NCBI GenBank assembly: GCA_039698035.1
Contig: JBDKSW010000001.1
Location: 1 to 64,000, forward strand
Reading direction: 5' to 3'
Length of the DNA: 64,000 bases
Source: JAJFUI01 sp039698035
GTDB lineage: Bacteria > Planctomycetota > Planctomycetia > Pirellulales > Thermoguttaceae
This document shows, one piece after another, positions 50,795 through 60,300 of the stretch. Numbering within the stretch: the first letter of the stretch is position 1; every line of letters starts with the position of its first letter. A model generated the notes under the pieces. The model made no database searches, was not told the origin of the DNA, and saw only the letters and a list, made by a program, of their open reading frames with translations. Both the position numbers and the translations under genes were made by a program.

Positions 50795-51895
50795 GTGGCA
50801 CGAATTGTCTCCTTCGTCGCGCTGGTGGTGATTCTGTTGCTGCTGGGCGGACTCTTCCTCCGCGTCATGGCGGGCTTTCTGCTGCCGCTGTTTCTCGCCC
50901 TGTTGCTGGCGATCATTTTCGGACCGCTGAACCGCTGGTTCCGACGCCGGCTGGGCGGTCACGAGCGGATCGCAGCCATGGCCAGCACGCTCGGCATCTT
51001 GTTGCTCGTCCTCGTCCCGTCGCTGCTGCTGGCCCTCGAAGCCGGACGCGAGGCGCAGGGCTTGTACCAGAAGACGGTCGAAGCGCCCACGGCCGCCGCG
51101 CCGTCGGCTAAGGTTCGGCCAGAACAGAGCCTTTCGGCCGACGCCGCCGAGCTGGCCGATTGGACCACGCAGCGATTGAGCAACCTCGGCCGTCGGCTCG
51201 GCATCGCGATCGACGCCGCCGAACTGAAATCGACCATCGGCAGCGGCATCCAGCGGCTCGTCGCGCCGTTGGCGCTGCGAACCACGCAGTTTTTGGCCGA
51301 GACGCTCGTCACGCTCTTCATCATGCTTTTGGCCACGTACTACTTTTTTGCCGACGGCGCTCAGATGGTCCATGAACTGGTCCGGCTGACGCCCCTGGAA
51401 GGCAACCGTACCCAGGAATTGGTCGGGCAGTTCGAGGACCTCACCCGCGCCATTGTCGTCGCGACGCTTTCCTCGGCGGTCGTGCAAGGCCTTTTGGCCG
51501 GCCTGGGCTATTACGTGGCAGGCATTGACTCGCTGGTCCTGCTGACCGCACTGACGATGCTGCTGACTCTGGTGCCCATCGTCGGTTCATCGATCGTCTG
51601 GGCGCCCGTCTGCCTCAGGCTGGTCGTCATTGACGGCCGAACCGCGGCGGGGATCGCACTGGCCGTGTACTGTCTCATCGTGGCCGTCGTGGCCGACAAT
51701 GTCCTGAAGCCCTGGGTGCTGGGCGGCCGCTCGAACCTCCACCCGCTGCTCGCCCTATTGAGCATTCTCGGCGGCGTGCAGGCGTTGGGGCCTATCGGCA
51801 TCTTCGTCGGGCCGATGGTCGTCGCCTTCCTGCAAACACTGCTCAACATGGTTCACAACGAACTGACCAGTTTGGCGCGCAGTCCGGCCGACTGA
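50795..51895 (+). CDS. AI-2E family permease
   Basis: A polytopic membrane protein of the AI-2E/PerM family: N-terminal helix pair (IVSFVALVVILLLLGGLFLRVMAGFLLPLFLALLLAIIFGPL), a cytoplasmic loop with the family helix around residues 100-170, then FLAETLVTLFIMLLATYYFFADG, and the typical C-terminal block ALTMLLTLVPIVGSSIVWAPV, VVADNVLKPWVLGGRSNLHPLLALLSILGGVQALGPIGIFVGPMVVAFL. Members export small solutes or act as Na+/H+ exchangers; the name does not prove signalling. The start is set at GTG 50795, which follows GGGGGGG; ATG at 50768 (nine residues longer) is possible. Ends cleanly at 51895. Confidence 0.85.
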   Translation: MARIVSFVALVVILLLLGGLFLRVMAGFLLPLFLALLLAIIFGPLNRWFRRRLGGHERIAAMASTLGILLLVLVPSLLLALEAGREAQGLYQKTVEAPTAAAPSAKVRPEQSLSADAAELADWTTQRLSNLGRRLGIAIDAAELKSTIGSGIQRLVAPLALRTTQFLAETLVTLFIMLLATYYFFADGAQMVHELVRLTPLEGNRTQELVGQFEDLTRAIVVATLSSAVVQGLLAGLGYYVAGIDSLVLLTALTMLLTLVPIVGSSIVWAPVCLRLVVIDGRTAAGIALAVYCLIVAVVADNVLKPWVLGGRSNLHPLLALLSILGGVQALGPIGIFVGPMVVAFLQTLLNMVHNELTSLARSPAD

Positions 51896-52024
51896 GGTTC
51901 GGCCAAGCTTGGCAGACAGGGGCCCTGCCCAGGGACGGCGTTCGTGCCCTAAAATGGCAGTTGACGCGTTCTCGGCGACTGTGTTCGTGCATTCCCTCGA
52001 AAGCCCGCTGGCAACCATCCTCCC

Positions 52025-53023
52025 ATGCGAATCGTCCTCTGCTACCCGGTTGAAGAGAAGCACATCGCTCAGATTGCGGCCGCCATGCCGGGCGCCGAGG
52101 TGATCGACGCTGGGCAGGAACGAGTTGCCGAAGAGTTGTTCAACGCCGACATCTTCTGCGGCCATGCCAAAGTGCCGGTCGATTGGGACGGCGTCGTGCG
52201 TCAGGGACGCCTCCGGTGGATTCAGTCGTCGGCGGCCGGAATGGACCACTGCCTGGTCCCGTCGGTCATCGATTCGGACATCGCGGTGACCAGTGCGTCC
52301 GGCGTGCTGGCCGATCAGGTGGCCGAGCACACCATCGCGCTGATGACCGGCTGGTCTCGCAGCCTGCCTGTGTTTTTTCGGGCGCAACAGAATCGTGAGT
52401 TCATCCGCAGGCCAACCCGTGATCTAACACGCAGCACGGTGGGCATCGTCGGCCTGGGCGGCAACGGTCGGCGACTGGCCGAAATTCTCGTCCCCTTCCA
52501 ATCGCGAATCCTGGCCACCGATCTGTTCCCGGTCGATCCGCCGCGGGGCGTCGAGTCGCTGTGGCCGGCCGACCGGCTCGACGATCTGTTGGCGGCGTCC
52601 GACTTTCTCGTGCTCTGTCTGCCGCTGAACGAATCCACGCGTGGGATGATTGACGCGGCCGCGCTGCGGAAGATGAAGCCCGGCAGCCTGCTGGTCAACG
52701 TCGCCCGGGGGCCAATCGTCGTCACGGCGGACCTTGAAGCGGCAATGGAACACGGTCTGCTCGCTGGGGCCGTGATGGACGTCACCGATCCGGAGCCGCT
52801 GCCGCTCGACAGCCGATTATGGGACATGCCCAACGTGATCATCACACCGCACGTGGGCGGCCAAAGTTCGTGGCGCATTGACAACATGACCCGGCTATTT
52901 TGTCGCAACCTTCGCCGCTGGCAGCTCGGTCTGCCGCTCGTCAATTACCTGACACACAAGCGGCTTGGTTTCCCAATTCGTGGCGGCGGTTGCCCGCTTT
53001 GGGGGGAACCGGTCGAACCGTAG
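52025..53023 (+). CDS. D-2-hydroxyacid dehydrogenase
   Basis: 332 residues of the formate/glycerate-type dehydrogenase family; reversible reduction of a 2-keto acid with NAD(P)H in the cytoplasm. N-terminal substrate domain, then GLADQVAEHTIALMTG-like helix (LADQVAEHTIALM), the nucleotide loop GIVGLGGNGRRLAE, the catalytic Arg in VNVARGPIV, Glu in TDPEPLP and His in ITPHVGG, all in order. The last 25 residues are Gly/Pro-rich and outside the family core. Substrate unknown; phosphoglycerate or glyoxylate types lack the same size. No operon partners. Confidence 0.9.
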   Translation: MRIVLCYPVEEKHIAQIAAAMPGAEVIDAGQERVAEELFNADIFCGHAKVPVDWDGVVRQGRLRWIQSSAAGMDHCLVPSVIDSDIAVTSASGVLADQVAEHTIALMTGWSRSLPVFFRAQQNREFIRRPTRDLTRSTVGIVGLGGNGRRLAEILVPFQSRILATDLFPVDPPRGVESLWPADRLDDLLAASDFLVLCLPLNESTRGMIDAAALRKMKPGSLLVNVARGPIVVTADLEAAMEHGLLAGAVMDVTDPEPLPLDSRLWDMPNVIITPHVGGQSSWRIDNMTRLFCRNLRRWQLGLPLVNYLTHKRLGFPIRGGGCPLWGEPVEP

Positions 53024-53060
53024 CCTTGCGCTGGGCGGCCTGACTGGCCCAATACTGCCC

Positions 53061-53090
53061 TGGACGACCCACTGGGCGGCCGGATAAAAT
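53061..53090 (+). promoter_or_regulatory. Candidate promoter for the third kinase gene
   Basis: TGGACG (53061-53066), 18-bp spacer, TAAAAT (53085-53090); leader of about 40 nt. Confidence 0.5.
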
Positions 53091-53136
53091 GCACGTTTTA
53101 GAATAGATGGCCTGTGCCAGGGTGGACGGAGCGACG

Positions 53137-54264
53137 ATGTCAACGACGACCTTTCTTGAAGGAAGTGCAACCCGCACCTGGGGGGGGCATCCCGTCGTCG
53201 CATGCTCCGATGCCTTGCTGAACCGGTACAAGGAAGTGATTGCCGAGCAGCGACTGAGTTGGACCGAGCACCATCGGCTGACCAACATGCTCGGGTCCGG
53301 TGGCCAAGGCGTGGTCTATCTGACCGAGCGACGCGGCACCGACAATTTCACGCTGCCGGTGGCCCTGAAAATTTTCTCGCCCGAGCGGTACGAAACCGAA
53401 TGCGCGTACGACGAGGCCATGTCGCGGATGGCCGAGATCGCCGCGCGGGTCGCTCAGATTCAGCAGGACAACCTGTTGGACGTTCACAATTGGGTTGATC
53501 GAAGCCGCATTCGCATCATGGAGATGGAGTGGGTCGATGGCTACGACCTGTCCCGATTGCTGACGCGCACGATGCTCGAACGGCTCCAAGGCCGCGTTAC
53601 GGCCGACCGGTGGAACTACATCAATCAGGTCATCGTCACGGCCGGTCCCATGCAGCCGCGGCTGAAGCCTGGCATCGCCATTGCCATCGTTCGCGATTGT
53701 TTGGCCGGCTTGGCCGCCTTGCACCGCGAGGGCATCGTTCACGGCGACCTGAAGCCGTCGAACATCATGCTCAAGCGGACCGGCAATGCGAAGATCGTCG
53801 ATCTTGGTTCGGCGTTCGACTTCGAGCGGGCGCCGCCGCGCCGGACTTGCACGCCCGCCTACGCCGCGCCCGAGGTGCTGGACGGCGGAGAAAGCTCGCC
53901 GCGAAGCGATCTGGCCAGCCTTGGGTACGTCCTGATTGAGATGCTCGGCGGCGCGCCTCCTTTTGCCGGCCTGTCGAACTTCAACGACCTGTTGGAGGCC
54001 AAACGGTTCCTCGCCCAGCGGTTGCCCAACCTGTTGCCGCAGGACGTCGTCTGCAACGAGTTGTTGATGAACTTCTGCCGGGGATTGGTTGCGCCCGATC
54101 CGATGCGGCGGTTTCCCAGCGCCGAGGCGGCCGACTTTGTCAAAGAAGGCGCCGCGGCTTTCCACCGCCAGTTGGTCAAGGGCGATCTGGCCAGCGAATA
54201 CGACAACGAGATCCGCGTCTGGCTGGCCGAACTGCCGAACTCGACGGAGTTACCGGGCGGTTAG
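53137..54264 (+). CDS. Ser/Thr protein kinase with divergent catalytic motifs
   Basis: A 375-residue soluble protein kinase. The glycine loop is GSGGQGVVYLTER, the ATP lysine is in VALKIF, the catalytic loop reads HGDLKPSNIML (Gly replacing Arg of HRD), and the metal motif reads DLG instead of DFG (IVDLGSAFDFE), followed by TPAYAAPEVLDGG. The Arg to Gly change in HRD is typical of kinases not controlled by activation-loop phosphorylation and of some lipid- or aminoglycoside-type relatives. Long insertion between the N-lobe and the catalytic loop (about residues 125-205). No TM helix. ATG at 53137 is used; similarity stops before the upstream in-frame ATG at 53107. Confidence 0.8.
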   Translation: MSTTTFLEGSATRTWGGHPVVACSDALLNRYKEVIAEQRLSWTEHHRLTNMLGSGGQGVVYLTERRGTDNFTLPVALKIFSPERYETECAYDEAMSRMAEIAARVAQIQQDNLLDVHNWVDRSRIRIMEMEWVDGYDLSRLLTRTMLERLQGRVTADRWNYINQVIVTAGPMQPRLKPGIAIAIVRDCLAGLAALHREGIVHGDLKPSNIMLKRTGNAKIVDLGSAFDFERAPPRRTCTPAYAAPEVLDGGESSPRSDLASLGYVLIEMLGGAPPFAGLSNFNDLLEAKRFLAQRLPNLLPQDVVCNELLMNFCRGLVAPDPMRRFPSAEAADFVKEGAAAFHRQLVKGDLASEYDNEIRVWLAELPNSTELPGG

Positions 54265-54504
54265 GGCGGTTCCGTGTTTGGTGTGGCGGCAGCCGCCGCG
54301 GTTTCGGCATTCGCGCGCGGCGAGTTCGCCGCGGTTGCTGCCACGGAGGCTCCAGACCGTATCGACGGCCAGTTCGACCGGATTCAAAACGGGCCAATGC
54401 GGCGGCAAACGACAAAGTTTGCCGCCGGCCGCTTCGATCGCTTCAGTGACGCCAACGACGATGTCGCTCGGAGAGATCGAACTCACCGAGCGGTTGGAAC
54501 GCAA
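54250..54504 (-). pseudogene. Possible IS630-family transposase remnant
   Basis: An 84-residue open stretch (54250-54504) whose middle, AIEAAGGKLCRLPPHWPVLNPVEL, follows the pattern of the DDE/IS630 C-terminal block (IEAAGAKLxxLPPYSPxxNPIE) with several substitutions; the later GGCRHTKH fits poorly. Most of the transposase is gone, and the rest cannot be functional. It lies between the kinase and pepD genes. Recognition is by motif only. Confidence 0.4.
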
Positions 54505-54519
54505 TCTCGTACCTCGTTC

Positions 54520-55980
54520 CTAAGCGCTCAATCGTTCGAGGATGGCGCCGAGGAACGCGAAGAACCGCTGGACCGTCTTCCAGTTGACCTTCTCGCCGGG
54601 AGCGTGGACGCCGTCCAGCCAGGGGCCAAGGGAAATCATGTCCACACCGCCGCCGAGCTTCTCGTTGATGATCCCGCACTCGAGTCCTGCATGAACGGCC
54701 GTCACGTGGGCCTCGGTCCCGTGCAACTTTTTCCAGGTCTCGCGGCTCAAGGCCAAGAGCGGCGACGCCATGTTGGGCTGCCAACCGGGATAGCCGTCGC
54801 GTTCTGTGATGCTCGCGCCGCTGAGTTCGGCAATGGCGTGAATCTGGTCCAGAACCTTACGCAAGGCCGGGGCCACGGAGGAACGGCTGGAGGTCACTAT
54901 CTCGACCCGGACGTCGGCGGTCGCGGCCACGGCAAGATTCGTCGAGGTCTCGACCAGACCAGGAATGTCGCGGCTCATGACCAACGCGCCGTGCGGCAAG
55001 GCCTGCAACAGGCGCACCAGGCGCGAGGTTGTGGCCTCGGCGGCGCTCGGGTCACGCCCTTCCACCGGGCGGACCGTGATGGACAGCCCTGGGTCGGTCT
55101 TGCCGATTTCCATCAGCACGTCGCGGGTGACGGCCGCCGCCAACTCCTGGACAGTTGCCGCCGAATTGGCCGGCATCGCAAGGACGGCGGTCGCCTCGCG
55201 CGGGATCGCGTTGTGCTTGTTTCCGCCCTCGATGCGAACGAGTCGCGCCGGGCCGCGAGCCAGTGTACGAGCGAGCAACTCGGCGAGGACTTTCAACGCG
55301 TTGCCGCGGTTTTCGTGAATCGTGAGTCCCGAATGGCCGCCCTTCAGACCGGTGACAGTGATCTCCAGCTCGGTCCAACCCTGGGGACTGGCGCTCGGCG
55401 CCAGGTCGAAGGTCAGAACGGCTGTGCAACCGCCGGCGCAGCCCACGAACAACGTCCCGTCCTCCTCGGAGTCCAGGTTGAGCAGCGTTCGGCCCTGAAG
55501 CATGCTTCCGTCAAGTTGGGTCGCACCGCCCAACGAGGTCTCTTCCTCGACCGTGAACAACAGTTCAAGCGGGCCGTGCACGATGGCCGGATCGTCGGCG
55601 GCCGCCTGCGAGGCCACGACACCGATGCCGTTGTCCGCGCCGAGCGTGGTTTTGGGGGCGACGACCCAGTCGCCTTCCACGACCACCTCGATCGGATCCT
55701 TCAGAAAATCGAAGTTGGTTGACTTGTCCTTCTCGGCGACCATATCCACGTGGCCTTGAAGGATGACGGGCGGGGCCTTCTCTCGGCCCTTCGTGCCGGG
55801 CACATAGATGACGACGTTGCCCATTGCGTCGGTACGATGCTTGAAGCCATGCGCGTCGGCCCAGGATCGCAGGTGCGTCATCACAGCCGCCTCATGGCCG
55901 GAAGGCCGAGGAATGCGGCGCAGGGCGTCAAAATGGTTCCAAAGGACGGACGGCTGCAACGAAGCAAGAGGATTCGACAC
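54520..55980 (-). CDS. pepD: Aminoacyl-histidine dipeptidase (Xaa-His dipeptidase)
   Basis: Cytoplasmic zinc dipeptidase that cleaves beta-Ala-His and other dipeptides. 486 residues, as in PepD (485). M20 family metal motifs: ILQGHVDMVAEKD (His and Asp), KTTLGADNGIGV, FTVEEETSLGGA, LNLDSEEDGTLFVGCAGG, KGGHSGLTIHENRGNALKVLAELL, and HAGLECGIINEKLGGGVDMISLGPWLDGVHAPGE near the C-terminus. The start is GTG at 55980 with AAGGAG seven bases upstream. A tRNA-Pro gene and its terminator lie upstream on the same strand but with their own signals. Confidence 0.95.
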   Translation of the reverse strand: MSNPLASLQPSVLWNHFDALRRIPRPSGHEAAVMTHLRSWADAHGFKHRTDAMGNVVIYVPGTKGREKAPPVILQGHVDMVAEKDKSTNFDFLKDPIEVVVEGDWVVAPKTTLGADNGIGVVASQAAADDPAIVHGPLELLFTVEEETSLGGATQLDGSMLQGRTLLNLDSEEDGTLFVGCAGGCTAVLTFDLAPSASPQGWTELEITVTGLKGGHSGLTIHENRGNALKVLAELLARTLARGPARLVRIEGGNKHNAIPREATAVLAMPANSAATVQELAAAVTRDVLMEIGKTDPGLSITVRPVEGRDPSAAEATTSRLVRLLQALPHGALVMSRDIPGLVETSTNLAVAATADVRVEIVTSSRSSVAPALRKVLDQIHAIAELSGASITERDGYPGWQPNMASPLLALSRETWKKLHGTEAHVTAVHAGLECGIINEKLGGGVDMISLGPWLDGVHAPGEKVNWKTVQRFFAFLGAILERLSA

Positions 55981-56091
55981 GGGATACTCCTTGGTGGACG
56001 TTGGACTTTGCAGCCCGGTTGCCTAGATCACGAGAGGGGCAAAGGGGCGGGCGGAACGATTCGGTGGGCGCCGCAACGCTCGCCCACGATG

Positions 56092-56125
56092 CAAAAGCCC
56101 TTCGACGTTCTCGCCGAAGGGCTTT
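56092..56125 (-). terminator. Intrinsic terminator of tRNA-Pro
   Basis: On the minus strand AGCCCTTCG, 10-base loop, CGAAGGGCT and TTTT. It begins about 13 bases after the tRNA 3' end. Confidence 0.8.
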
Positions 56126-56137
56126 GTGCAACCAAAG

Positions 56138-56212
56138 TCGGGGCGACAGGATTTGAACCTGCGACCTTCTGAACCCCATTCAGACGCGCTAGCCAGACTG
56201 CGCCACGCCCCG
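56138..56212 (-). tRNA. tRNA-Pro (anticodon GGG)
   Basis: Reading the minus strand, CGGGGCG pairs with CGCCCCG to make the acceptor stem, with discriminator A and no encoded CCA. D-arm GCGCAGTCTGGCTAGCGC, anticodon arm TCTGA-ATGGGGT-TCAGA with anticodon GGG at loop positions 34-36, and the T-arm GCAGG-TTCAAAT-CCTGT are all well formed. The CGGGGYG start is characteristic of bacterial tRNA-Pro. It has a clear terminator and a strong promoter about 150 bases upstream. Confidence 0.95.
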
Positions 56213-56367
56213 ATGTATTGGTGGTTGCTCAACGAAGCATTTTGCTTTCGGCGACCAAGTTCCCGCAATTGCCGAAGCAACAGCGTTTTCCCTTTGAGGC
56301 CGGTCCATCGCCATTTTAGGGAGGAACCAACGCCAAAAAACAGTCGTACAACGCAGAGAACGCACTT

Positions 56368-56396
56368 AGCATAGCGGGCCTGCTTGGCGGCGTCAA
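56368..56396 (-). promoter_or_regulatory. Promoter for tRNA-Pro
   Basis: TTGACG (56396-56391), 17-bp spacer, TATGCT (56373-56368) on the minus strand. The precursor would carry about 150 nt before the mature 5' end. Confidence 0.6.
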
Positions 56397-56633
56397 TGAG
56401 ACACCGTGCCGCATCGCCAAGGATGGAAGCTTGACGGCTGCCAGACGGTCGGCTTGGTCAGTGCGAGGCTCCCGCGGTAACGGCGTTGGTTGGGGTAAAT
56501 CGCATGGGCGAAATCCCAAACGCTCTATTCCGCAAGATCGTCACGCAGCGTCCAACCGGAGTTCAGACGATTTGCCGGCCGATGAGCGACATTGCCGGGC
56601 TGATGACAACCCCCGATGCGGGGAGACGACGCC

Positions 56634-56661
56634 TTGCATCGATTTGGGGATGAATTACAAT
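56634..56661 (+). promoter_or_regulatory. Candidate promoter for the VanZ-like gene
   Basis: TTGCAT (56634-56639), 16-bp spacer, TACAAT (56656-56661); leader of about 125 nt. Confidence 0.5.
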
Positions 56662-56792
56662 GGAATCATTCAGGGCGGGAGGCTTCGCGCATCGCGCCAA
56701 GGGGGTTGGTCTACTCGTCTCCGGCCTTCGGATGTAGCGCTACGCCCACGCACAAGACTGTTTCCCTGGCGGCTTGAACAGACACCGAGGCC

Positions 56793-57215
56793 ATGAGCGG
56801 AAGCATGCAAGTTCTAGTCAGGGTTGTCTCGGTTGCCTATCTGCTGTTTCTGACCTTGCTCCTGCTGACCGCAGACCCGGCCCGAATGATCGGCTGCGAT
56901 CGCGTGTTGCCGGCTTGGCTTCGCGCGGTATTGCCTGGGGCGCACCTGCTGAGCTTCTTGGGACTGGGTGTGCTGGTATTCGTGGGAAAGTGGTCGGCGC
57001 CGCGTTGGGCCTTGGTTCTTCTTTTGTCGGCGTACGGAGGGTTGACGGAGGCCGTGCAAGGCTTCGTCTCAAGATCGCCGGAGTGGGGAGATTGGTTTCA
57101 GGACGTTGCCGGCGTACTGATTGCCGCCGGGCTGTGCTGGTGGATCGAACTACTGGCTGCGGCGAGGTCTGAAAAACGGCGGTTGAAGAGAGAGCAACTT
57201 CGTGGGGCAACTTGA
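56793..57215 (+). CDS. VanZ-like family membrane protein
   Basis: 140 residues with four predicted membrane helices (VLVRVVSVAYLLFLTLLLLT, LPGAHLLSFLGLGVLVFVG, WALVLLLSAYGGLTEAVQGFV, VAGVLIAAGLCWWIELL). The VanZ signature is conserved: the GAHLLSF His and the LTEAVQGFVSRSPEWGDWFQDVAGV block with its Glu, Gln, Arg, Asp and Asp residues. VanZ itself confers low-level teicoplanin resistance, but most family members are of unknown function and often lie near polysaccharide genes. The highly charged tail (RSEKRRLKREQLRG) is cytoplasmic. It is followed after 101 bases by the giant TPR gene on the same strand. Confidence 0.85.
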   Translation: MSGSMQVLVRVVSVAYLLFLTLLLLTADPARMIGCDRVLPAWLRAVLPGAHLLSFLGLGVLVFVGKWSAPRWALVLLLSAYGGLTEAVQGFVSRSPEWGDWFQDVAGVLIAAGLCWWIELLAAARSEKRRLKREQLRGAT

Positions 57216-57316
57216 TCCGTACCGACCGACGAACTTAATCGTGCGATGGCGTCATCGCCGCATCGTATTGCCGCCGCAGAGCAAGCGGCGGAACTGATTC
57301 CTGTAAAGGCATCTTC

Positions 57317-60300
57317 ATGAGAACGTTCAATACTCGATTGGCAGGCATTCTGATCGCCGTGGCGATCGTCTTCGGCGGCGGCGTGTACCTGCTGCACGGT
57401 TATCAGGTCCGTCGAAACGCTGACGTGTTCCTGGTCCAGGCCAACCAAGCGGAAAAGCAGGCCGACGAGGCAGCCAAACGACATGATTCGCGGCGCGAGG
57501 ACAAAGCTCGACGCGATGCGGTCAACTACCTGAAGTGGTACGTCCGGCTCATGCCGAACAAGGTGGACTCGAGAGAGCGTCTCGGCGTGATGATGCTTCA
57601 ATACTCCCACTTTAGTACCGTCGAGGATCTGCAAAATGCGAACCTGCCGAAGGATCCTCGCATGTTTAGCCAAGGCCGCGATCAGCTCGAAACCGTGCTT
57701 CGCCAAGATCCCGACCGCAAGCTCGCACGGCGGTATTTGACGCAAGTCGCCATGCTGCCGATGATCCGGCAATACCGAAATGCCAGGGAGCACCTCGGCA
57801 TCCTATTGAAGAACGCGCCCCGGGACGCCGAGCTGCTGGAATGGCTTGGTCAATGTCAGGAGGAAACAGGCAGCCTCGATGCGGCGATCCAGACGCTCAA
57901 GAAGGCCATCGAATGCAATCCGAAGCAATTGACGGCCTACGAGCGGCTTGCGCGGCTCTATCGTTCCGGCCGTGCCGCCAAGCCCAAGGAAGCCGACCGA
58001 GTGATGGAGAAATTGGTCGAGGCGAACCCCAATTCCGCGCGAGCTCACTTCCTTCGGTGCCGCTATCTGTTTGATCCACGCGTTGCACGGGCCGAGGAAG
58101 GATTCAAGGAGATCGCCAAAGCGCTGCAACTGGACCCCGATGATGCCGACATCATCTTGATGGCAACCGCCGCTAATTTGGTGCAAGGCCAAGCGGAGAA
58201 GGCACGCGAGATCATCGAACGCGGCATCAAGCTCCATCCGGCCATGTCGGATATGTACGTGAGAAAAGCCGACGTGGAACGCCGCGATGGCAAGCCGGAC
58301 AAGGCAATCGCCGCCTTGCGACAGGGACTCAAGTCGCTGAGTCTCGACATCGACATTCTCTGGCGCCTGGCCAACGCGCTCATTGACGACAATCAGCTGC
58401 AAGAGGCGCAGGTCGTGATCGAAGACCTACGCAAAACGAACATGGCCAAGGAAAACGTCAACTACCTGAACGCGCGTATTCAGTTTGCCAAGGAAAATTG
58501 GAGGGCGGCCCGCGAGGCCTTCGAGGCCGTTCGCCCCGCCGCGATCGATCCTCGCGGAGTGATGGCCCGTTTTGGATTGGTTCGGCAGATCGACTTCTGG
58601 ATCGGGCAGTGCTGCGGCAAGTTGGGCAATCGGACCCAGCAGGTCGAGGCCTATCGCCGAGCGGTGACGGTTGACCCGACGTTCGAACCCGCCCGGACTG
58701 CCCTGATCGATACGCTTGCTGCGATGGGCCGGTTCGACGATGCCGTTCAGGAACTTCGCGATTGGAGCACCTACGGCAAGGTTCCGCGTGGGGCCTCGCT
58801 CCAGTTGGCGCGCCTGCTCATGATGAGCAACCTTCGTCGTGCCCCGGCGCAACGCGACTGGACCGCGGTTGAGAAGGCTTTGGCCGAAGCGGAAAGGCTG
58901 ATGCCGAACTCACCGGATATCGTCCTGCTTCGGGCTGATGTGTTGAGAATGCAAAACCGCGAGGCGGAAGCGGAAAAACTGATCAGCGAAGGCATGTCCA
59001 AAGACGCCAAACAGCCAGCATTCTTGCGAGCCAGGATTGTCTCGGCCGAACGCCGTTCCGACTGGGCCGAAGCGGAAAAGCAATTGGCGGAACTTGAGAC
59101 CGTGGTCGGCGACGGCGCTGCTGTCCGGCTTGAACGAGGGCAGTATCTCATCCGCCGATATGGCAAGCAGGAAGCGGCCGCGGCGGGGCTTCGGAAGCTC
59201 GCGCAAAACACCCAAAAGTTTGCCGATTCACAATACATCGAGCTTCTGGGCGGTCTGATTCCGCTGGCGATGCAGGCTGGCGACGTGAAATTCGCCGACG
59301 AACTGCGACGAAAGTTTGCCGAGAAGCAGCCGAACAACGTTCAGGTTCTTTATTCGTTCCTCGACCGCGCACTGGCTGCAGGCGACCCGGCCGCCGCGGA
59401 GAAGTCGCTCAACGACATCGAACGGGTCGCTGGCCAAGACGGACACTGGCTCTTTGGAAAAGCCATGCTCTCGATCTTGAAAGTGGAGGCTGACAAGACG
59501 CCTGGCAAGCAACGCGAGGCGTTTCAGAAGGCGATCGAGTACCTCACCAAAGCGCATGAGGTGCAGCGCGACTGGTCGCGTATCCCACTCATGATGGGCA
59601 ACGTGTATGCGGCGCTAGGCATGGTCGACCAGTCGTTGATGAGCTACCGCGAGGCCGTTGACATGGGCGACCGGGACGTTAGCGCGATGGCTCGGTTCCT
59701 TCAACTCCTGATGCAGACGCGGCAGTTCGCCGAGGCCGGCAAACTGGTTCGCCAGCTCGAGCAGGAGCAAGGCGACAGACTTGCTCGCGAGCTTCTGCGC
59801 CCGAGCGCGGAGATCGCGTTGGTCACCGGCGATACGGACCGTGCGGTCCGCTTGGCCCGCAAGGCCGTGTCGGACGACTCCAAGAGTTCCACCGAGCAGA
59901 TGTGGCTCGCCCAAATTCTTGCGCATGCCAGTCGCCAAGCCAAGACGCAAAGCGGAGCGGCCAAGAAGGCCGCGGACTTGCTGAGCGATGCGGAAAAGGC
60001 GGCTCGTCGCGCGATCGACCTTGATCCGAAGCAGCCACAGGCGTGGGTCGCTACGGCCAGGCTGTTCATTCAGCTTGGCCAGGAAGGCAAGGCCGAAAAG
60101 CTGGCGCAAGAGGCCGCTAATAAGATCTCGCAAGATGAGGTCCACTTGGCCCTGGCGCAAATCTACGAGTCGCTCAACAAGAACGAGACGGCCGACGAGC
60201 ATTACAAGGCGGCGTTGGCTGCCGCTCCGAAAAACTCGATCGTGGCGCGAGCCGCCGCCGAGTTTTATCTTCGCATCAACAAAATCGAGGCGGCCGAAAC

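Larger units (their letters stand above)
56213..56792. other. Intergenic region with two divergent promoters
   Basis: About 580 bases between tRNA-Pro and the VanZ-like gene. It holds the tRNA promoter on the minus strand (56368-56396) and a VanZ-gene promoter on the plus strand (56634-56661). ORFs in it (e.g. 56431-56796) have no sensible start or composition. No further gene is supported. Confidence 0.5.

Noticed and set aside
56431..56796. A 121-residue frame ahead of the VanZ-like gene
   Set aside because: No ribosome binding site, Arg/Pro/Gly-rich composition, and it spans a promoter candidate.
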